Positions 34,803 to 46,955 of a stretch of DNA of 64,000 nucleotides are shown in pieces. A program made the position numbers and the translations under genes. This DNA is from Dioscorea cayenensis subsp. rotundata (Eukaryota; Streptophyta; Magnoliopsida; Dioscoreales; Dioscoreaceae). The notes beneath the pieces are model-generated. The model saw nothing but the letters and a program-made list of their open reading frames with translations, searched no databases and was not told the DNA's origin. The stretch covers positions 2,356,001 through 2,420,000 of the forward strand of contig NC_052483.1 in assembly GCF_009730915.1 (NCBI RefSeq). The letters are read 5' to 3'. Positions within the stretch are counted from its first letter, which is position 1. Each line of letters begins with the position of its first letter.

Positions 34803-35508
34803 ATGAATAATTAGTTCATGTGCTTAAGGTTTTTTTTTTTTCTTTTCTTGTTTTTCTTTTGCTTTTTTTAAAAAAATTTATAGTGATTAATTTGTTTTTA
34901 TGATGTTAAGATTGTTTCATTCATTTGATTATAGAAACTTTGCTTAAATGAAAACAAGTGTTTAATTATGAGCATGTACTCTATAATATTATTATACTAT
35001 AGTTGTTGGTATAATTTAATGTTAATATTTTATTAATGAAATTTGTAAGACTTGGATGATGTTGAAAAACCAAGTGGTGGTTGTGATTAGGAGCTAATTA
35101 CTCTTATGTATGTACATAATTATTAATTAATATTAAGTTTTTTTGGCTTGTGATTTCTTTGTAATTTGGATGAAGTCTGAAATAAATGTAATTTATTAAT
35201 TTCATAAAAAAAATTAAGCTTTTTTTTAGTAACAAATATTAATTAATATACTTTATATGATAAGAGTTTATACCAAGATGTGCATACCTTGTGAAAGCCT
35301 GAATATATCTACATAGAAGAACACAAAGTTTTATTTGATTTACCTTCAACCCATTATGTATTAATTATCTAACCATTTATGTATAAAGATGATAAAATAA
35401 AACTTCAATTAGCCTCTCATATATGTTTCCATTTCTAATCACTTGATTAATTAATTGTTGGCATCACTTATTAATAATAATAATTATCACTCCATATAAT
35501 ATATATAT
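34803..35508. other. 3' flank and spacer
   Basis: Presumed 3' UTR of the zinc-finger gene, then AT-rich sequence. No other feature seen. Confidence 0.6.
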
Positions 35509-35873
35509 TGTTATAAACAAATATTTTTAATGGATGCCTACTGTAGCAATTCACTGTAGTAGACCCTGCACATGCGTAGATCGTAGCAGCACGCCCAAGA
35601 TCATGCTACTATTCCACCAACTGAGGGTATTTTTGGACCGCCGGATCGAATCGATCCCTGACTGCTCATTCAACTCTTAGAACCCCTATAAATACCTCCT
35701 CATTTTGTATACTTTGAAATATAGAAAAGATATAGAAAAGAGATAGAGAGAAGAGAAGGAAAAGAGAGAAATAAAAGAAGAAAAAAAAAGAAGAAGTTAA
35801 TTCTTCAGGGTTTTTGGATTTTTGGTAAATACTTTGGCTCTCTATTCTTATCACTATCTTTACATTTATAACA
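35509..35873 (+). mobile_element. Short solo LTR, 365 bp
   Basis: Perfect 9 bp terminal inverted repeats TGTTATAAA / TTTATAACA and 5 bp flanks TATAT on both sides (35504-35508, 35874-35878). A TATA box (TATAAATA, 35687-35694) sits mid-element, followed by a purine-rich leader. Size suggests a TRIM-like or small Copia LTR. The AT-rich flanks make the 5 bp match weaker evidence than usual. Confidence 0.65.
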
Positions 35874-35882
35874 TATATTCTT

Positions 35883-35885
<3 letters not shown>

Positions 35886-35941
<56 letters not shown>
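35886..35941. repeat. (TA)n microsatellite
   Basis: About 27 TA units. The region from here to 37400 is AT-rich spacer with short TA/TG runs and no supported gene. Confidence 0.9.
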
Positions 35942-35944
<3 letters not shown>

Positions 35945-37479
35945 TGATGCCATTAACTATGCCAAATCAAGAAGGCTAGCTGGAGGAGAGGGAATCAGAA
36001 TCCTCCTCATTTTTATTAGGCAGATATAATATTAATTTAAGACTATTAATTAATTATACTAAAGATTATTTCTCATTTTTAGCCCATACAATCTAGACCA
36101 CAAATAAATAAATTTAATGGATCTAAAAACATGAATTGATTATATATATTCTAACCACTCATATAACTTCTATATTTGTACGTATTTTAAATATGTATGT
36201 ACATACGTATGTATGCATGTACTATGGAAAGTAATTAAATCTAAATGCATGTTATGCCACAAAACCATGATATCATGAATTCTTGAAGATATACACACAC
36301 ATATGTATATATATACAAGATCTAGTGATCTATATGATTAATTATTCCAAAATATGAACAGATGTTGGCAAGAGAACTGTTAATGAGAATCTAATTAAAG
36401 TTTCAATGAAGGACCATCTCTTTTTCATTATCACTAATGGCATTGAGAAGTGGAGAAAAAGAAGATGCAAAGGTTCAAATGTTGGGTAGTTAGTAATACT
36501 AAGCTAAATAAACAATCACTTAGGTTCTTAAAAAGTTGTTTTAAGTGGAACATATAATTAATTTATGGTTTGTTTGAGATACTTTTAACATAAAAGTTAA
36601 TTACTTATTGAGTAATTGTCGGTTGCTTAGCGCCGCAACTTTAGACTAATATTACTCATGCTAATTGCACAATTAAACATGGTGTTCATCATCATTTGAT
36701 ATGTTAGGTAAGATATAATTAAGTGAGACATAATCAATTAATTAATCCATTACTTAATTAACCTTCCCTTAATTAATTTATCTATTTTAAAACAACTCTT
36801 ATGATGTTTATTCATAAGCACTTGCACATCATGAATTTACATGATAAACTCACTTCACTTGCATGTGACAAATGTGTTTAATTAAACCTTTGAATAACTC
36901 TACACATGATTTTTTTTTTCTTTAATTTTTTTACTTGTTCTGTAGACATATACATGAGTTTTATTATAATAAAGATTAAATATTAAAATATGAAGAATTA
37001 TTGAAGATGGTGAAAAAGAGAAAGCATGTCTGTGCTGATTACTACTTCCCTGGAACATCTCTTGCTTGCAATGCCATTTACTTTTATTTGAACCAAAGTT
37101 TCACCACCTTTCTCATCATCTTTCATAGAGCAATATATTGTACCAAAAAAAAAAAGGAAGGAAAAAAAAACCTATTCTATCATTCTCAACTCTATTGAAT
37201 ATTGTTGAGATGACATCAATCATATATCAGGCTTCATTTCATTCAAATAATGGGAAATATATAAATATATATATGAAAATTTTCAAAATTAAAAAATACC
37301 ATACCATGCAAACTTGCCATTATATATAGAATGCCTTCATCTCATCTCTTATATTTATTATATTATTTCAAAAAATATATATATACATATAAAGAAATCA
37401 TCAAGCCATGAACTCCAAAGTGGTCCTCATAACTCCTAAGCTCAAACACCAAACAAACTCACTCCCTCATCTTCTTCTC

Positions 37480-37484
<5 letters not shown>

Positions 37485-37516
<32 letters not shown>
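37485..37516. repeat. (CT)n microsatellite in presumed 5' UTR
   Basis: CT repeats upstream of the ARM-TPR gene; CT-rich leaders are common in plant 5' UTRs. Confidence 0.8.
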
Positions 37517-37517
<1 letters not shown>

Positions 37518-37638
37518 CCATCAAAAGCAACAACCAAATCTCCATTTTTATATATCCACTCCCTCCTTCTCTTGTGCCCCTAAGTCTCATCCTTCTTCTC
37601 TCCCATCTCTCCCTCACCACCTTCTCCAAACCCTAATC

Positions 37639-39379
37639 ATGGCTCTAAACACCATCATCATCAACACCACCACCAAAAACAACAACAACAACAAGAACAA
37701 CAAGAAGGAAGACAAAGAACTCAACTCCATCACCCACTTCTTTTGTGCCATGAAACAACGAAACCCCCGGCGCCGGCGAGCGGCCCTTACCACCTTCTTC
37801 AACACCATGCCATACGACACCGTTGATGAGTCCCAAGTCCTAGTCATGAGCAGCCTTTGGAGCATGGCCATGACCAACCCTACCAACCCAGAGCTCCCCT
37901 TCTCCGGTGCCCTTCACTGCATGTCTCTTCTCATCAACAAATCCCTTTCCCAACCTTCATGGCTTCTCCTTCACCAAAACATATACATCCCTTACTACGC
38001 CGCTCACATCATTGGCTCCTACACCATCAAGTCTTCATCTCTTGCGGAGCTGGCAGTTGACGCCGGCGCTGTTCCCTTTGCTTCTTGAGCTCCTCCGTGG
38101 GCGGCTGAGTTGGGTGGAGCAGCGAGTGGCCGCTCGTGCTCTTGGCCATCTTGCTAGCTATGACTCTACGTTCCATGCTGTTGCGTTGCATGGCGAGGAG
38201 GTAATCAATTTAGCCATGAAGATATCTACTTCTTGTTTGAAAACAGTGTGCACTGAGTTCATATTAAGTGAAGATAGGAAGAAGTATCATTGTGATCTTT
38301 TGACTCGTGGTCTTGGTGGGAAAGAGATGGAGGATAGGAAGGCAGAAGAGTGGGCTAGCCAGCTTCAGTGTTGGTCTCTTTATCTCTTGAGTTGCTTTGC
38401 TTTTAAAGATAAGGGTTGTCATTACTTGATATGTAGAGAATTAGGGTTTTTGAGAGAGTTGTGTAGGATGTGGGGAGGGATGGTGAATGGGGAGTCTCCG
38501 GCGGGGGTTGGGTTGATGAGGATCTTGTGCCGGAGTTCTGTCGGTCGTGAAGCGATGGCCGGGTGCCCGGAAAGTTGTTCTTAGCTTGTGCAATCTTTCA
38601 AGGTCTTCTGATGATTGGCAATACATGGGGAATTGATTGCTTGGTTTTGTTGCTTAAGGATTTAAAGACTAGACTCAGAGTTATGAACATGGCTCTTGAT
38701 TGTCTTGTTGATTTAGTTGAGCTTAAGAACCTTGGATCAACAAGATACAATGTTGGGAGTACTATCACTAAGGTTTTGTTAATGGATTATCATGATGAAG
38801 AAGATGAAGATCATGATAAGATTAATAGTGTTGTTCATAGGTTATGGGAATTGAAAGTGGAGAGGAAGAGAAGAGAAGGGATGATGGTTGAGGAGGAGTT
38901 GGTTAAGAGATGGTCATTAGGAGAAGCCCAAGAAAAAGGAAGGGAATGAGAGGTTTTATAGTGGAGAAATAGAAGAAGCTCTAGTTTTATATACACAAGC
39001 ATTGGAACTTTGTCCTTTGAAGAGGAGGAAGGAGAGAATGATTTTGTATAGCAATAGAGCTCAATGTTGTTTGCTTCTTCAAGATGCCGACGGAGCTGTG
39101 AGCGATGCGACAAGAGCGTTGTGCTTATCGTCTCCGGCGAACTCTCATTGCAAGAGCTTGTGGAGAAGGTCACAAGCTTATGACATGAAAGGGATGGCTA
39201 AGGAGAGCTTGATGGATTGTATCATGTTTGTGAACTTGTTGGTTGGTGAGAACAGGCCGGAGAAGAAGAAGAGGAAGGTGATCAAGGTGCCGTATTATGC
39301 AGCGAGGATGATTAATAAGCAGATGAATGCCGTTGGCCTCTTTGCCGGAGTTGTTTCTGGTGAAGGTGATGATTGTTAA
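37639..39379 (+). CDS. ARM-repeat plus TPR protein (intronless; four frameshifts as assembled)
   Basis: Plant protein with an Armadillo-like N-terminal/middle part and a C-terminal TPR domain, similar in layout to the Arabidopsis ARM-repeat/TPR-like protein I recall as At5g43120; function unknown to me. Visible parts: Asn/Lys-rich start, THFFCAMKQRNPRRRRAA, ARM-like helices (LLLELLRGRLSWVEQRVAAR, then ALGHLA), LMRILCRSSVGREAMAGCPE, and TPR-like GNERFYSGEIEEALVLYTQ, ILYSNRAQCCLLLQDADGAV, SLWRRSQAYDMKG. Reading continues through four single extra bases: CCC at 38074-38076, AAA at 38571-38573, GGGG at 38627-38630, and the A/G run at 38931-38945. Without them the span is exactly 579 codons (578 aa). 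I chose the ATG at 37639; an in-frame extension to 37408 is CT-repeat-rich and looks like 5' UTR. Protein conservation between lesions favours sequence errors over decay. Confidence 0.8.
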
Positions 39380-39513
39380 TTAGTATATATGTGTGTGTGT
39401 GTGTGTGAGTATGTATGTATGTTTCTTCTTACTTAATTTTAGTTTTAAAGTCTTTTGTTTATTAAATTTTTTACTTTTTTTAGGAATCAATATGCAAACC
39501 ATTGAAGAAAAAG

Positions 39514-39519
39514 AAGAAG

Positions 39520-39578
<59 letters not shown>

Positions 39579-39591
39579 AAGGAGGAGGAGA
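39514..39591. repeat. (AAT)n-(AAG)n-(GGA)n compound microsatellite
   Basis: Three trinucleotide runs in succession about 135 bp after the ARM-TPR stop, preceded by a TG run at 39389-39408. Confidence 0.9.
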
Positions 39592-39679
39592 TGGATAAAG
39601 GAAGGCTAGTATATATATTAATACATGGCTTTCTATTTGACTGTATTATAGCTTGCGTTAATGAATTTTCTCTCATTCA

Positions 39680-39775
39680 AATGTTATACATGAGATTAAG
39701 ATTAAGGACCACAAGAGCATTATCTTCATATTAATCAAATCTTTGAACTCCTCTTTTCAAAGATCACAAACACTA

Positions 39776-39810
<35 letters not shown>

Positions 39811-41820
39811 TAATAATTAAGGTCATGTTATCACAGTGTATTGCTTGTATTTCATGGCTCTCTACATGCTTATGTACAAATAAGGTTAAGAAGGACCACA
39901 AGACCTCTACTTTCATATTAATGACTTACATATGCATGCATGGCTTGTATTTCATAGTGCTACATATATACAAATGAATTGTATACTTCAAATATATAGA
40001 ACACAAGAGCACTACATTAATATATATTAATCAAATTCTCATTTTATTCTAAACATAATTAATTATAATATTTTCAAAGTTATCAAGAATCTAAACCCTA
40101 ATCTTTCCTACAAAAATAAATTCAGATGCCACTTGCCATCTCCTCTCAAAGTGTTTTGATGCCTAACCTAAGTGAAAAATCTTTTGATGGAAAGTGAAGA
40201 TCTTTATAAAGGAAAGAAGACATGAAAAGTGCCTTCTAAATTTGACTTTTCAACTCTACTTCCTTATAAAATTTATTTAGCTAAAGAATCATGCAACCCC
40301 ATCACTTATTGCTTCCACTAAACCCTAAATTATTAACACTAAACCCTTAATATAATATACCTCATCTTTACCACCACTTTAAGCATCCTTTAGATTCTAC
40401 CTTCCATTTTAAATCATCTTTAAACTGTAATTAGTATATATATATATATATAACGAATCATGCATCTTTAATGGGATTATCATTATTATTGCTTATAGAT
40501 CTTTTTTTTTCTTATATGCCATTGGAAAAATGAAAAGTATTTATAAATCATTCTTATATATTTAGATAGATCTTTAAAGTGTAATTAGTGCATAATTGTT
40601 TTTCATTCTTCTTTTTTTATTTATTGTAGAAAAAGCATATATATACAAACATATATATTTAGATAAAATTGTATTGATTTTCAACTATAAAGATATATAA
40701 ACAAATAAGTTTTTTTACCGTATACATTAGCAACTTCTACATGGGATATGCGAGCAATTATATATCAGTATCTAAGCAAAGTTGTTTTCTTATGTAAAGT
40801 TGATCGAGTAGTGTAGATATGCCAATTGTATTAACACTCAAATGAAGAGTCCGTTTGGTTGTCATTGTTTTATTTTTTATTTTTAATTTTGTTTAATTTA
40901 AATATTATCATTATCAATTATCAATTTCAATTTTTCATATGATCGTACTAATTATTTTTAACTCATGATTTTTATTCTAAAAAAAAGTAGTATGATATTT
41001 ACCCATCTAAGCAACACAATATTAAACTAATCTTGATATTTTGAATACTAAGACAATATAGTATGTTCAATTTACATCATATTTCCGTCCATAGATAGGG
41101 TATTGACAAGAACAATAAATCCTAATATTGATGTATATAAAATTTTAATTAAGTTCGCTTTATATTTTACATCATACCATTTCATAAATGTTTCTTATTT
41201 TATTTATAAAATGTTAGCATATTATGTAAACTAGGGTTTTTTTTTTATAATAACCTATAACAACTTTTACCACTTCAAGCTTTGGTTGCCCTAATGAGGG
41301 GAACATGAAGCCCAATGACATGACATGTATTTTGACATGTTAATAAGTGAAAAAGTTTTGGTAACTTGCTTCCCTGCAAGGGCACAAGTAGATGCCTTTT
41401 CTTTTTTCCTTTGTTTTATCATATGATGTGTAAAGTCATTGCACTAAATTCTAACAAAACATAATCATCATTCTTTCATTGGAAATTGTCAAATTATTCA
41501 TGTCCTTATGAAAGCTTGTTTATCTAAAGAACAGAGCACACCTTTCCTTGTATAATTTATTTTTCACAACAATTTTGTTTGTTTGATTGAATAAGTAATA
41601 ATATACCCAAGAACATTTGGTCTAGTTGTACTGATCCTATTATGAAAAGTGCCTTATAGAGACTTTCATTATCCATGTTTGGAATTAATGCGCTGGACGC
41701 GGTGGTGTCAAAAAAAATAAATAAATAATCCCCGGCTATAGGCGCAAATATGCAGACCAATTTTTGCATCACTGAGTGAGTGCTTACTAGCCGAATGATC
41801 AATTCCTGGTGATAAGTCAT
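39680..41820. other. Intergenic, AT-rich
   Basis: TA run at 39779-39808, poly-T stretches and no supported coding frame or delimited element. Confidence 0.6.
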
Positions 41821-41829
41821 TCATTAATT

Positions 41830-42433
41830 TTGTATATGTTAGAAAAATAAAAAAATCCACAGGGGAAATCAACAAAGCAAGAAAACAACGCAAATACACA
41901 AAATTTATGATGTTCGACAATGTGCCTATGTCCTCAGGAGTGGAGCGATTGTACTTCTCTTATTAACAATCTCTCAACATCCCCTATTGCACTAGCAAAT
42001 CCTTTACCATTTGCTACCACAATCCGAAATTCCCAATTCCACCGAACCTTTCGGCAACGAATTTTGTAACGGAGTTCATCTTGTCAATAAAACCTCTCTC
42101 TGATACCATCGACTGTGTGATTGAAGAAATTGATATGTTGTATAAGATTTGTACCCCTTGCATCTTTAAGTCATACAGCTTTTATGCTTCAGATACAACT
42201 TATTTGTCAGAGACTTTTGACATATATTGACTCTCCAATTTTCTCCAGACCTCCATTGGGGACGAGAGATCAATGACTCGATACATAACGTCATTCGCCA
42301 AACACAACCAAATAATTGTCACTACTCTTGTTTGTAACTTTATCCAGACCTGGTCTTCCAAACCTTGCCTGGATTCTCCGCCAGAGGGAGCTATGTAAAA
42401 GCTGTGCATATGGTGTTCTTGATAGTGCTCCAA
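41830..42433 (-). mobile_element. Scrambled Copia remnant, minus strand
   Basis: On the minus strand the order is: gag UBN2-like fragment (CLANDVMYRVIDLSSPMEVW, then RKLESQYMSK); a primer-binding-site-like TGGTATCAGAG at about 42100; a gag start (MNSVTKF..ERFGGIGNFGLW); then LTR-like sequence ending CTAACA near 41840. The gag C-part before the binding site is the wrong way round for a Copia element. The same junction occurs in the plus-strand copy at 43440-43900. Confidence 0.6.
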
Positions 42434-42680
42434 TGGAGCTCAATGGGGTGTGGCTTAGTGCCCATATATTTTTTAGGTGGTGCTTGCTGCCCTTTGCTGT
42501 CTTGGCTTGTAACTCCATATGCTGAGGATGGACTTAGTGGATGTGGAAAGTCTTCCAAAATGGCCAGCTTTAACTTTGTGCATTCCTGGGAAATGGAGCT
42601 GGTGTAGCGGCCGTTTGTGAGGCTGTCTCTACCAATACTCTTATAAATCTTGTGAGTTTGCTTGCCTCCTTGTTCTCTTA

Positions 42681-43408
42681 GGGTGTGTTTGTTTGGCAGG
42701 ATATAAAACTACATGTAATTGTAATTACAAAAAACTTCAAAATTTGGTGTTTGTTTGGTTGGATTTGAGAATTTGAAAGTAGTTAGAAATGCAGATGGAT
42801 TTGGTTAGTTTTCAAACTACGTCCAAATTGGCCGTAGTTTAATCTCCCGCATTTGGGATTTCCATGGAAAGTCTCGCACGTGGTGTCACGTGAGACTTTC
42901 TAATAAATTTATATATAAATAAAATAAAAATAAAATCATGATATTATTTTATCTTAATAATAAATGGTTACTATTATATTTTTATCAATATAAAAAATTA
43001 TAAATAGTGTAATATATTTTTTATAATTATAAAAAATAACAATAATTTGTAATGAAGACATAAATTTATATTAAATTAAGCAATTATATGCATAATTATT
43101 TTGGTTACTATTAATAACAATTAATTGTGTATTTATAATTAATTAAATTTAATAATGACCAAGGTGGAGTATCCTTAGCAAGGGTGTTTATATCCTACAA
43201 ATACATCCAACCAAACACATGTTTTCAAAATCGAGATTTACAAATCCTCCCAAACAAACACTAAAAATTTTTGAAATCCAAGCATTTTTCAATTACAGTC
43301 AACCAAACACCAAAATTTGACTCTCCTGCATTTTCAACTCCAGAATTTACAACTACACTGTGATTGAAAATCTACTGTATTTTCAACTACATCTAACCAA
43401 ACGCTACC
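42681..43408. mobile_element. PIF/Harbinger (Tourist-like) MITE, 728 bp
   Basis: Ends GGGTGTGTTTGTTTGG and, complemented, GGTAGCGTTTGGTTAG, with TTA target duplication (42678-42680, 43409-43411), the PIF/Harbinger signature. Subterminal parts share AACTACAT / ATGTAGTT. AT-rich middle, no coding. Confidence 0.8.
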
Positions 43409-43439
43409 TTAATTTCCTTTGCGGATTCTCTATTACTTA

Positions 43440-43900
43440 TTTGGTTGTGTCTAGCAGATGACGTTATGTATCGCGTCATGATTCTCTCGTCTCTGGTGGA
43501 AGTCTGGAGAAAATTGGATTGTCGATATATATCAAAGTTTCTAACAAATAAGTTGTACCTGAAACAAAAATTTTACAGCCTAAAGATGCAAAATGGTGCA
43601 GATCTATTACAACATATCAATATCTTCAATCACACAGTTAGTGGTATCAGAGAAAGATGAATTCCGTTATAAAACTTGATATGAAAAGGTTCGATGGAAC
43701 TGGAAATTTTAGATTGTGGAAGGTAACGAATTTGCTAGTGTAGATGTTAAAAGATTGTAAATAAGAGGAATACAGTTGTTCCACTCCCAATGATGTAGGC
43801 ATATTACTGAAACTTGTAAATCTTAAATTTGTGTTGTCTTCTTCCTCTCTTGATTCCTCTATAGATTCTCTATTTTTTGAATAATATAGTTACTATTATC
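43440..43900 (+). mobile_element. Scrambled Copia remnant, plus strand
   Basis: Order: gag UBN2-like fragment (ADDVMYRVMILSSLVEVWRK, later NKLYLKQKFYSLKMQNGADL), GGTATCAGAG at 43643, gag start (MNSVIKLDMKRFDGTGNFRL), then LTR-like sequence. It is inverted relative to the 41830-42433 copy and similar through the whole odd junction. Confidence 0.65.
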
Positions 43901-44569
43901 GATAACGAAAATAAAACTATTATCATGTTAAAGAGAACATCAAATGGGATGTTCTTGTCTCGGCCTTATTATTCATAATAAGCTCTATAAATTCAATTAG
44001 GCTCAACTCACTTTAACCAAACTTTTTAATTTTTTTCCTACTCTCAACTTTGTTAATGATATAATATCCGAATTAGTTTTTTTTACTTCTCGAACCTCCA
44101 AGCATGACAAAGAAAGTAAAAAATATCTATAAAAATCACTAAATTATCAGTAAAAATAACCACCACCAATAAAAATATGATTAAAACATTCACATTTATA
44201 AGAAGAAATAATTTATATATTGCTTAAAAAATTACCAATTTTTTAATAAATTCAAAACTTCAATATATTTTAAAAAAATTAAAATTTTAAATTTAATAAT
44301 AATTTTAGTTAAAAAAAAAACCCACACCCTAAGAACGGTCACATAAGCGCAAACATAATTTTCAACATATATATATCCTCACCACGTATAACTCATCTCT
44401 TTAACCGGACATAAACATCTATGTTTAATGGTTGATATTGCAAATAATTTTTATTAAAAAAATAAAATTTTAAATAAATAAACAAAGATTTATAAAATTT
44501 AAAAAAAAAAAAATCCACATAATATCCATCTCTCTCTCTTCGTCTTCACGAGGTTCCGAAGGTCCAACA
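43901..44569. other. Intergenic, upstream of the PPR gene
   Basis: AT-rich spacer. No clear TATA box; CT-rich leader-like sequence at about 44528-44566. Confidence 0.5.
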
Positions 44570-46955
44570 ATGGCGGAGAAGCTCAACCTCTCTCTCCCTC
44601 TTCGCTTCCCAAACCCTCATCCCTCCAAACCCCTCTTCCAAGATCCTCCTCACCATCTCCCCCAACCTCCTCCTTCCTTTTCCCCTCCTCCCATCACCTC
44701 CCCTCCTCCCTCTCTCCGCCGCTCCTCACGCAAGCCCCGTCTCGGCAAAGCCCACGACCCCAACCGCGGCAAGCCCTGGTCCATCTCCCCCGGGTCTCCA
44801 TCTCCGCCCACCGTGCCCTCCACTCCCTCCTCCACTCCCCTTCCCCTGACCTCCCCTCCTCCCTCTCCTCCCTCCCTCTCCGCTCCCTCATCGACGACCT
44901 CGTTGCCATCATCGAAGCACTAGAATTCCACAAGAAACCCGACCTCGCCCTCGCCGTCTTCTCCTGGGCTCGTGAAACCCATGGCGACGCCCGTATTCTC
45001 CCATCCCCTATCCTCCCCGCTGCTATCTCCCTCCTCGGCCGCTCCTCCCTCCCCTGACGCCGCTTCCTCCCTCCTCTCCGCTCTCAAATCCACCGGCGCC
45101 GTCCCTGATGCCTTCGCCTACACCTCCCTTATCTCCGCCCTCGCCCGCAATCGCCGCTATCGTGACGCCCTCAAGGTGTTCGACGAAATGCGCCTTCAGG
45201 AATGCCGGCCTACTATCATCACCTACAACGTTGTCCTGCACGTTTATGGTAAACTTTTCGCTCCTTGGCCTGAAATCACTTCTCTTGTTGATGCTATGAA
45301 GAGTGATGGCGTCTCTGCCGATCAGTACACTTATAATACTCTGATTAGCTGCTGTCGTCGCGGGGCACTCCACCAGGAAGCTACTGAGATCTTTGAGGAG
45401 ATGAAAACTGCGGGCTTTGAGCCTGATAAGGTGACTTATAATTCATTGCTTGATGTTTATGGGAAGTCTCACAGGCATAGAGAAGCAATGGATGTTCTTA
45501 GAGAAATGGAGGCAAAGGGATTTCCTCCAAGCATTGTCACATACAACTCTTTGATATCCAGTTATGCAAAAGATGGGATTTTGGATGAGGCATTGGAGCT
45601 CAAGGAGCAAATGGAGGCTAAAGGGATTAAACCCGATGTTATTACTTATACGACATTGTTGTCGGGGTTTGAGAAAGCCGGGAAGGATGAGTTTGCTTTG
45701 AGAATTGCGGATGAGATGGAGAGGAAGGGGTGCAAGCCGAACTTATGTACTTATAATGCTTTGATTAAGATGTATGGGAACAGGGGGAAGTTTGAGGAGA
45801 TGATGAAGGTTTTTGAGGAGCTGAGGGATAATGGATATGTGCCTGATATCGTCACTTGGAATTCTTTGTTGTCTGTGTTTGGTCAGAACGGGATGTATTC
45901 GGAAGTGTCGGGGGTGTTCAAAGAGATGAAGAGAGCTGGCTTTGTTCCTGAGAGGGATACTTATAATACTCTGATCAGTGCTTATAGCCGGTGTGGTTCG
46001 TTTGATCAGGCGATGGAGATTTACAAGACGATGATTACTGCTGGAATTGGGCCTGATCTTTCAACTTATAATGCAGTGTTAGCCGCATTGGCTCGCGGAG
46101 GGCTTTGGCAACAGGCGGAGAAGATACTTTGCAGAGATGAAGGATGGCAAATGTAAGCCAAATGAACTTACATACTGCTCATTGCTTCATGGCTATGCAA
46201 ATGCCAAGGAGGTTAATCGATTGCGCACTTTAGCGGACAAGATATACTCTGGCGAGATTGAACCACGCAACATGCTTTCGAAAAGTCTTGTATTAGCGAG
46301 TAGCAAATGCAATCTTTTAGCAGAGGCAGAACGTGCATTCGCATTGCTGAGGAGAAGAGGATGTTCTCTTGACATAACCACATTGAATGCCATGTTATCA
46401 ATCTACGGGAAGAGGAAGATGACATCAAAGGTTGAAGAAATCCTGAAATTCATGAAAGAAAGAGGCTTTAGTCCTAGTTTAACAACATACAATAGTTTGA
46501 TTAATATTTATAGTCGATCAGGGGATTGTGAAAGGTCAGAAAAGATTCTTCGGGAGATCAAGCTAAGAGGCGGCCGGCCTGATCTTTACTCCTACAATAC
46601 TGTAATATATGCATATGGAAGACAGGGACGAATGCAAGATGCGTCGAGGATATTCTCAGAACTACAGGCTTCAGGTCTTACTCCCGATATCGTGACATAC
46701 AATGTCTTCATTGCAAGCTATGTAACCAATGCAATGTTTGTCGAAGCCGTTGATGTAGTTCGATACATGATCAAGCATGGCTGCAAGCCGAATGAGAGCA
46801 CATACAACTCCATTGTAGACGGTTTTTGTAAACAGGGGCGGAAAGATGAAGCTGCGGCATTCGTTCGCAATCTCCATCAGCTTCATCCTGGTGTTTCTGA
46901 AGCCGAAGAATACAGGTTGTCGGAACGATTGGCGAAAATAAAAATGGAATTCTAA
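44570..46955 (+). CDS. P-class pentatricopeptide repeat protein (intronless; three frameshifts as assembled)
   Basis: Organelle RNA-binding protein. The layout closely follows the Arabidopsis PPR I recall as At5g02860: MAEKLNL start, Pro/Ser-rich N-terminus, RLGKAHDPNRGKPW-type motif, EALEFHKKPDLALAVF, then a long run of 35-residue P-type repeats (TYNSLLDVYGKSHRHREAMD, TYNTLISAYSRCGSFDQAME, TYNSIVDGFCKQGRKDEAAA) to a short tail. No E, DYW or SMR domain. Frame changes: one base missing near 44781 (CC), one extra in CCCC at 45051-45054, one extra in TTT at 46128-46130. Corrected length is exactly 795 codons (794 aa), near the remembered 819. The N-terminus is likely an organelle targeting peptide (inference). 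All three changes are single-base and in short homopolymers; the repeats between are clean, so assembly error is more likely than a pseudogene. Confidence 0.85.

Noticed and set aside
37408-37638. N-terminal extension of the ARM-TPR protein
   Set aside because: In frame but made of CT microsatellite and Ser/Pro/Leu low complexity; more likely 5' UTR.
37639-39379. Introns to explain the frame changes in the ARM-TPR gene
   Set aside because: The frames join at single-base offsets with continuous protein similarity and no GT-AG pair of sensible length at the joints.
39393-39734. Open frame with poly-Asn and poly-Lys
   Set aside because: Translation of trinucleotide microsatellites in the 3' flank of the ARM-TPR gene.
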